DNA of 29,255 nucleotides from the NCBI GenBank assembly GCA_036562765.1, contig DATCJO010000078.1, positions 1-29,255 of the forward strand, in the 5' to 3' direction. This document shows, piece by piece, positions 24,362-29,255 of the stretch. Source of the stretch: JAAYFT01 sp036562765 (GTDB taxonomy: Bacteria > Bacillota > Clostridia > Tissierellales > Tissierellaceae). The notes under the pieces were generated by a model, which was not told where the DNA came from, searched no databases, and saw only the letters and a program-made list of their open reading frames with translations. Made by a program: the position numbers and the translations under genes. Position 1 is the stretch's first letter. Each line of letters opens with the position of its first letter.

Positions 24362-25305
24362 TTAGAAAACAATCTAAGGCCAGCAGAGTTTATATTTTGC
24401 CTTGTATCCACCATTTATGAAAAGGATTTAATTAAGTATTTTAAAGAAATGTATGAAAATACAGTGGAAAAGGATTATGAAAGATTTATAGGCTATATAA
24501 AGAAAAATACATCTAAATATGTAAAAGAAGAATTAAAATACTTTTTTCCTGTATATGACAATATAACATTGGACTTATACTTCTCTGTAGGCTTTATTAT
24601 TTATAAATGGGCAATGACGAGGAATCTAGATATTAATACTGTTGAAGGTATAATAAAGATAATTGAAAATGCTAAAGAAGAGGAAATCTTTATAAATGTA
24701 CTGGCAAATTTGTTTTATCAATATGAAGAAAAGCTGCTAGATGAAAATTATGATATAAAGGAAATGAATAGTATTGATAAAATGTTAGAGATATTAGAAA
24801 GCATTGATTTTAGAGATGCTGAAAGAAGAAATAGAATATAGAGTATTTTGAAAACCCAATTGAAACAAAGCAAAGGTATATCCTAATGCTAAAATCCATT
24901 TATGATAGGGCGTATAAGTTCATAGAAGATGAAGTTGAAAGTATAATAAAGCCTTATGTGGAAATGTATGGAGATGAATTTAATAGGAATCCTCAAAGAT
25001 TTTTCAAGGATTATTTAAAATTTGATTCAAATTTATTTGAAAAAAATATAAATATCCATGTAAGTTATTTTCACTATTTTGGCTCTTATATGACGCAAAA
25101 TTTATTGTCTAATACTGATATTTGGGTATGTTTTGGGGCATTTGAATACGAGTTGATGAATGAGGAGTTAAAGAAGAAGGCTTGTAAGTTTTTAAAAGCA
25201 ATCTCTGACGGAACTAGGTTTAGGGCTTACTACTCCTTAAACAAAAATTAGCTTAAAGAGGTTTTTGAGGAAACAATGAAGGTTATGTTAGATGAAAGAA
25301 AATAG
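24362..25305 (+). pseudogene. Decayed ArsR-type regulator with helix-turn-helix core deleted
   Basis: Two neighbouring frames (24449-24841, 130 codons; 24886-25251, 121 codons) are pieces of one broken gene. Coding sequence reads back to 24362 (LRPAEFIFCLVSTIY) without a start codon, so the 5' end is lost. At about 24837-24840 an extra TA in ATATA shifts the frame; removing it joins RRNRI directly to EYFENPIETKQRYIL of the second piece. Near the end, KFLKAISDGTRFR, the opening of an ArsR winged helix, runs straight into AYYSLNKN, the usual end of that domain, so roughly 50 residues of recognition core are missing. A TAG at 25249-25251 then interrupts, and the same frame continues LKEVFEETMK to a stop at 25303-25305. 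The family is an ArsR-type regulator with a long N-terminal domain; the former target is unknown. Confidence 0.8.
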
Positions 25306-25536
25306 TATCCAATATTTTTCCCATTACTTACTGTATAAGAAAGCCTTATTTATCCATTAAAAATGTTGGGATTTAAAAAAATAAGATTAATGAAAAACTA
25401 GAGTATATCTAACAAAAAACCTCTTTAGGAGAATATAGAAACGAATATACTTGATTATATAAACAATCTCAATAATTTTGCACTTGAAAAAAATAATCAG
25501 TTATATTATTATAAAAAATAAAAAAATATGGTGATT

Positions 25537-25609
25537 GGGGCATTGGCGAAGTTGGGATCGCGCTTGGCTGGCAGCCAAGAGGTCAGGGGTTCAAGTCCCC
25601 TATGCTCCA
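25537..25609 (+). tRNA. tRNA-Ala (anticodon GGC)
   Basis: A complete 73-base cloverleaf: acceptor GGGGCAT/ATGCTCC, D stem GCGA/TCGC, anticodon stem CTTGG/CCAAG with loop CTGGCAG (anticodon GGC), and T stem AGGGG/CCCCT with TTCAAGT. The G3-U70 wobble pair, the identity element of tRNA-Ala, is present. Discriminator A is followed by TTA, so CCA is not encoded and must be added. It stands alone. Confidence 0.95.
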
Positions 25610-25611
25610 TT

Positions 25612-25652
25612 AAAATAGGCTAGAGAAGTGGATTTCTAGCCTATTTTTTAAT
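25612..25652 (+). terminator. Terminator after tRNA-Ala
   Basis: AAAATAGGCTAGA with its exact complement around a ten-base loop, and a T run. Confidence 0.9.
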
Positions 25653-25774
25653 GCTTAATTTTATCAATATGAAAAGCATCTAATACTTAATAAACATTTT
25701 TAATAATAGTGTGTATATTTTTGTAAACTGGGTATTATCTAATTCGTATTATATATTGTAAGCGAGGTGGTTAC

Positions 25775-26266
25775 ATGCAAAAATATAATGCGCAAGAACT
25801 ACACCAAATGACTATAGACATGCTTGAAAGAAGAGGCGTTACATTAAAGGATATAGCTGAAATAGTAATGATTTTACAAAAGAAGTATTATTCTGATTTA
25901 ACTTTAGAAACCTGCATAGAAAATGTTAAGGCTGTATTAACTAAGAGGGAAATCATTCATGCAGTTTTAACAGGAATAGCCCTAGATGAATTGGCAGAGA
26001 AGAAGCTTTTGCCTGAACCACTTCAAACTATAGTTGAGAATGATGAGGGACTTTATGGCATTGATGAAATAATACCACTGTCAATCGTAAACGTTTACGG
26101 GACCATTGGATTAACAAATTATGGTTATCTAGATAAGGAGAAAATAGGAATTATAAATAAGTTAGACAAAGAGAAAAATGGCCATGTCCATACATTTTTG
26201 GATGATTTAATTTCTGCCATTGCAGCAGCTGCAGCCAGCAGAATAGCCCATTCCATAAAAGACTAA
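25775..26266 (+). CDS. pgpA: Phosphatidylglycerophosphatase A-family protein (YutG-like)
   Basis: This 163-residue protein belongs to the PgpA fold, expected to dephosphorylate phosphatidylglycerol phosphate or a related substrate. The YutG-type signatures are clear: MLERRGVTLKDIAEIV (16-31), VLTKREIIHAVLTGIALDELAEKKLLPEPLQ (about 54-84), NDEGLYGIDE (88-97) with the acidic residues, VNVYGTIGLTNYGYLDKEKIG and HTFLDDLISAIAAAAASRIAH. It has no membrane helices of note, unlike E. coli PgpA, but like Bacillus YutG. The start ATG follows GAGGTGG. Its stop codon runs into a symmetric terminator shared with the convergent gene. Confidence 0.88.
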   Translation: MQKYNAQELHQMTIDMLERRGVTLKDIAEIVMILQKKYYSDLTLETCIENVKAVLTKREIIHAVLTGIALDELAEKKLLPEPLQTIVENDEGLYGIDEIIPLSIVNVYGTIGLTNYGYLDKEKIGIINKLDKEKNGHVHTFLDDLISAIAAAAASRIAHSIKD

Positions 26267-26304
26267 AAGTAGGCTTAGAAACCTTAAGCCTACTTTTAAT
26301 TTTT
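26265..26304. terminator. Bidirectional terminator between pgpA and the alpha-hydroxy-acid dehydrogenase gene
   Basis: AAAAGTAGGCTTA and its exact complement around a seven-base loop, with A and T runs on either side. Confidence 0.88.
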
Positions 26305-27325
26305 ACCATTCTATTGAAATCATTGATTTATTTATAGAAGCTAAATCTTTAGCTCCAGTTAATATCATGGTTTGTAGTAGTTGATTTTTCATATCATTTA
26401 ATACTTTAGCTACTCCTTCTCTATATCCTCCAACAGCACCAATTACTATTGGCCTTCCTATTAGTACTGCATCTGCACCTAGGGCAAGCATCTTAAATAC
26501 ATCTACTCCAGAGCGAACTCCTCCATCAACGAGAATCATTATTTTGCCTTTTACAGCGTCAGCAATTTCATATAAAGCCTTAGCTGTAGATTGAGTGCTA
26601 TCTAGCACCCTACCGCCATGGTTTGATACAACTATTGCCTTTGCTCCAACTTCAACTGCTAGAAGTGCTTCTTCTTTTGTCATTATTCCTTTCAAAATAA
26701 ATGGTAAGTTAGTGGATGAAATGATTTCTTTTAATTCATCAACAGTTTTAGGTCCAACAGGATATCCTTGTAGTGCCATGGTAACTAATCCAGCCCCATC
26801 TATGTCCATTCCAACTGCAATGGCGTTTGCTTCTTCAGCTTTCTTAACTAAATCTATGACTACTTTATTTTCTTTTGGCTTAATAATTGCAACACCTTTC
26901 CCATTTACTTTCTTTAGTGTTTCCAAGCCTATTTCATAGAATACTGGATTAGCAGAGTCGCCTATCATGGCAATAGTTCCTGCATCTACGCTGCCATTAA
27001 CTACGCTTTCTATATACATTTCTTCCAATAACGCCCCGCCCATATTGACGCTTGTCCCTGTAATTGGGGCACTCATAAGAGGAAAATCTAGTCTAGTGCC
27101 AAAGAAATCAAATGTCATGTCTGGATTTTTGGCATCATGGATAGTCTTTAGCCTTACCTTTACTTTTCCTAAATCTTCTACATTTGCTTTAAAAGAGGAG
27201 CCAGTAAGTGCACCACCCATACCAGGGACTTCACCAGCACATGCTACGCCATTGCACACAGGGCAAACTTTGCAGTAGCCTTTAAGCCTTTCCCTTGCTG
27301 CAGCTCTTATTTCCTTCATATCCAT
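26303..27325 (-). CDS. FMN-dependent alpha-hydroxy-acid dehydrogenase/oxidase-like protein with N-terminal Cys cluster
   Basis: This 340-residue protein has the TIM-barrel fold of lactate oxidase, glycolate oxidase and L-lactate dehydrogenase, oxidising 2-hydroxy acids to 2-keto acids with FMN. Motifs are MSAPITG (84-90), Lys212 in LKGIMT, catalytic His236 in SNHGGR with Asp242 nearby, DGGVRSG (267-273) and GRP (291). Before the barrel lies GYCKVCPVCNGVACAGE, with Cys18, Cys21, Cys24 and Cys29, which classical enzymes lack. I recall it in other anaerobic Firmicutes. It could hold an iron-sulfur cluster or zinc. Start ATG after GGGGGAG; 13 bases separate it from the upstream peptidase gene, so the two form an operon. 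Confidence 0.86.
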   Translation of the reverse strand: MDMKEIRAAARERLKGYCKVCPVCNGVACAGEVPGMGGALTGSSFKANVEDLGKVKVRLKTIHDAKNPDMTFDFFGTRLDFPLMSAPITGTSVNMGGALLEEMYIESVVNGSVDAGTIAMIGDSANPVFYEIGLETLKKVNGKGVAIIKPKENKVVIDLVKKAEEANAIAVGMDIDGAGLVTMALQGYPVGPKTVDELKEIISSTNLPFILKGIMTKEEALLAVEVGAKAIVVSNHGGRVLDSTQSTAKALYEIADAVKGKIMILVDGGVRSGVDVFKMLALGADAVLIGRPIVIGAVGGYREGVAKVLNDMKNQLLQTMILTGAKDLASINKSMISIEW

Positions 27326-27338
27326 TTACATCTCCCCC

Positions 27339-28454
27339 TTATATTTCATTAACACTTTCTATTATTGAAGCTACCAGTTTTGGAAGTTTTAATAAATCTT
27401 CAACAGATATATATTCATTGATGCTGTGGGCATTGAACATTCCTACACCCAATGTAGCAGCCTTAATACCTTTGCTGTTGAAGATATTTGTGTCAGAACC
27501 TCCGCCAGTTGTATGAGGTTTATAGGGTAAGTTCAGCCTGTCCATGGCACTTTTAATTATTCTTAAAATAGGCTCATCTTCATCTAGCTTAAAAGTTGGA
27601 TAAGCATATTTTACATCTAAATCTACCTTTGCGTCAAATTCTTTTGCAGCATTTTCCATTGCTTCTATCATATGGTTTACTTGTTTTTCCAATTTTTCTT
27701 CTTTTAGGCTTCGTGCCTCTAATTCCATTTCAGCATAATCAGCAATTATGTTGGTTGCAATTCCGCCTTTAATTGTACCTACATTTGCAGTAGTATCTTC
27801 ATCTATTCTTAAGAGTCTCATATTGCTTATGGCTTTAGCTGCAACTTGAATTGCATTTATTCCATATTCTGGGCACAAACCTGCATGGGCAGACTTTCCA
27901 TGGAATTTTGCACTAATTAGTTTTTGTGCAGGACCTTGTACATTTACTCCACCAATTTCTCCACTGGCATCAAAGACAAATGCCATTTTTGATTTTATTT
28001 TAGAATAGTCCAAGTTTTTTGAACCTAAAAGCCCCACTTCTTCACAGATGGTAAATACAACTTCTATATCTCCATGGGGAATATTGTTATCCTTAATATA
28101 TCTAATTCCTTCCAGAATTCCTACTATTCCTGCCTTATCATCTGCTGATAGTATGGTGTCTCCTTTGGATTTAATTATTCCATCTTCAATTATTGGCTCA
28201 ATATTTTCACATGGCTTAACAGTATCCATATGGGCACAGAACATAATAGTTTCAATGCTTTTACTTCCTTTCAAGAATCCTATTAGGTTTCCAGTATTGG
28301 AGCCTGCCTTTTCTCCAGCATTGTCTACTATTACTTCAAAGCCTATTTCTTCCATATCCTTCTTTAGGACTTTAGCGAAATCTGCTTCTTTATAGCTGGG
28401 ACTTGCTATTTTTACGTATTCCATGAATTTTGAAATTATCCTGTCCTTATCCAT
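27339..28454 (-). CDS. M20-family metallopeptidase, PepT-like (YqjE-type)
   Basis: This 371-residue cytoplasmic zinc peptidase should cleave short peptides. I prefer the second of two tandem ATG codons (28454) because GGAGG is six bases upstream of it and only three from the first (28457). Metal-site motifs are CAHMDTV (about 73-79: His75, Asp77), SADDKAG (104-110) and ICEEVGLLG (137-145), with the catalytic Glu in CEE. The C-terminal TTGGGSDTNIF and the late His of NAHSINEY complete the site. A dimerisation domain lies at about 175-285 (KFHGKSAHAGLCPEYGINAI). The family belongs to the PepT-like subgroup near Bacillus YqjE. It is first in the two-gene minus-strand operon. Confidence 0.88.
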   Translation of the reverse strand: MDKDRIISKFMEYVKIASPSYKEADFAKVLKKDMEEIGFEVIVDNAGEKAGSNTGNLIGFLKGSKSIETIMFCAHMDTVKPCENIEPIIEDGIIKSKGDTILSADDKAGIVGILEGIRYIKDNNIPHGDIEVVFTICEEVGLLGSKNLDYSKIKSKMAFVFDASGEIGGVNVQGPAQKLISAKFHGKSAHAGLCPEYGINAIQVAAKAISNMRLLRIDEDTTANVGTIKGGIATNIIADYAEMELEARSLKEEKLEKQVNHMIEAMENAAKEFDAKVDLDVKYAYPTFKLDEDEPILRIIKSAMDRLNLPYKPHTTGGGSDTNIFNSKGIKAATLGVGMFNAHSINEYISVEDLLKLPKLVASIIESVNEI

Positions 28455-28643
28455 CATAAACCTCCTTTATACTGCTATTTTAAATAAATCATACTACAGT
28501 TAAGTATTTCTTTCAAATATGCTAAAGGATTTGTAGTTGACGTGATTCAAAAAAGCATCTGTAATAATTTAATATACAGTGCTAAAATAGAAATACTGGG
28601 TTTAAAGTTTTGTAAGATTAAATCATATAATTTGGAGGTTAAC

Positions 28644-29105
28644 ATGGATTTAGAATTAAGAGATGTAACTCCTGATAATTGGAGGAAAATAAATTCATTG
28701 GAAGTTAAAGAGGAACAAAAGGGTTTTGTAGCAAGTAACGTAACAATACTTGCAAGGGCATTTGCTTATCGCAACTACAATAGCAAAGTTTATGTAGTGT
28801 ATAATGAAAATAATCCAATAGGACTGATTATGCAAAGGGATTATTTAGAAGACAATAAAGTAATCTGCATATTAGATCAGTTTATGATTGATAAAAATTA
28901 TCAAGGTAAAGGTTTTGGCAGGGAAGCAATGGAGTTGTGGATGTCTATGATTAAGAATGAAGGAAAATATGATTCCATAATGTTGTGTTATATTGAAGGC
29001 AATATATTAGCAGAAAGAATGTATGAAAGCCTTGGGTTTGTTAGATGCCCTGAGGAAGACGATGAAGATGAATTAGTTATGGTTTACGAATTAAGCCATA
29101 GATAG
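28644..29105 (+). CDS. GNAT acetyltransferase, BltD/spermidine acetyltransferase-like
   Basis: I start at ATG 28644 (153 residues), which follows TTGGAGG; an earlier in-frame ATG at 28542 has no ribosome binding site and only adds unrelated sequence. ELRDVTPDNWRKINSLEV is the usual opening of the BltD group. ILDQFMIDKNYQGKGFGREAMEL is motif A, with Q-G-K-G-F-G as the acetyl-CoA loop, and NILAERMYESLGFV is motif B. Bacillus BltD acetylates spermine and spermidine; polyamine is therefore a reasonable but unproven substrate. A terminator follows. Confidence 0.83.
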   Translation: MDLELRDVTPDNWRKINSLEVKEEQKGFVASNVTILARAFAYRNYNSKVYVVYNENNPIGLIMQRDYLEDNKVICILDQFMIDKNYQGKGFGREAMELWMSMIKNEGKYDSIMLCYIEGNILAERMYESLGFVRCPEEDDEDELVMVYELSHR

Positions 29106-29122
29106 TGCGTTTTAACAGATAT

Positions 29123-29186
29123 AAAAAAAGGTTCTATAATAAATGTTGGGGTGTAAATAAAATGCATCCCAATTTATCCTTTTTTG
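29123..29186 (+). terminator. Terminator after the BltD-like gene
   Basis: A long interrupted hairpin: AAAAAAGG with CCTTTTTT outside, ATAAAT with ATTTAT, and TTGGGGTGTA with TGCATCCCAA inside (two wobbles). The final T run ends it. Confidence 0.75.
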
Positions 29187-29255
29187 CAAAAAATAAAAGC
29201 ACTTGTGAAATAAATCTGCTAAAATGTAGGTACCCAAATTAACTACACATAGAAA

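Noticed and set aside
25254..25427. 13-base inverted repeat TAAAGAGGTTTTT/AAAAACCTCTTTA, 148 bases apart, suggesting a MITE
   Set aside because: The left arm lies inside recognisable coding sequence of the ArsR pseudogene tail (LKEVFEETMK), there is no target-site duplication, and low-complexity arms arise easily here.
25431..25521. Thirty open codons (ENIETNILDYINNLNN...) between the ArsR pseudogene and the tRNA
   Set aside because: No start codon or ribosome binding site; it may be another coding remnant but cannot be assigned to a family.
25537..25609. tRNA-Ala as an integration site for a mobile island
   Set aside because: No integrase, no repeat of the tRNA 3' end downstream, and ordinary chromosomal genes on both sides.

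Overview
The window looks like chromosomal DNA of a low-GC, Gram-positive anaerobe in the class Clostridia. The intergenic DNA is strongly AT-rich, Shine-Dalgarno sites are strong (GGAGG type), and GTG and TTG starts are frequent. The gene set includes an adenosylcobalamin-type ribonucleotide reductase, FMN-binding lipoproteins, a PatB/MalY aminotransferase, a YutG-type PgpA and FtsEX. A Tissierellia-like relative is my guess from protein style only; no database was used.

Region by region. (1) 1-642, minus: N-terminal part of a lipoprotein flavoprotein of the flavocytochrome c/fumarate reductase family, cut by the left edge. (2) 1055-4205: a DhaS-like TetR regulator, a radical-SAM-like protein with no iron-sulfur cysteines (minus strand), and, divergent from it, an intact radical SAM/SPASM-like enzyme to which it is clearly paralogous. 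The shared promoter region carries two TGTC-N9-GACA palindromes. (3) 4338-7339: csaA, an AI-2E-family membrane protein, a choloylglycine hydrolase/penicillin acylase-like Ntn hydrolase and a GNAT. (4) 7458-9824: a small FMN-binding lipoprotein and an FtsH protease. (5) 9996-12657: a compact unit of a ZIP metal transporter, a phosphoribosyltransferase-like protein with a degenerate PRPP loop, and an orphan OadB-like decarboxylase beta subunit that lacks key sodium-site residues. (6) 12782-16469: GIY-YIG-like protein, PatB/MalY aminotransferase, DegV (minus), PNPOx-like flavoprotein, hemerythrin-like protein. (7) 16595-20324: DUF445 membrane protein and nrdJ, the latter preceded by NrdR-like boxes. 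(8) 20422-24251: an exported coiled-coil protein without a hydrolase domain, FtsE, FtsX and a YchF-type GTPase. (9) 24362-25609: a decayed ArsR-type regulator and a tRNA-Ala(GGC). (10) 25775-29105: pgpA, then on the minus strand an M20 peptidase and an alpha-hydroxy-acid dehydrogenase with an N-terminal cysteine cluster, and finally a BltD-like GNAT.

Most of the window is ordinary housekeeping, cleanly separated by rho-independent terminators. The parts worth a second look are those where a protein keeps its family fold but has lost active-site residues: the radical SAM pseudoenzyme paired with its active paralogue, the OadB-like protein, and its PRTase-like neighbour. The FtsEX cassette, whose partner lacks a peptidoglycan hydrolase domain, is also notable. 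No CRISPR array, phage or intact insertion sequence was seen.
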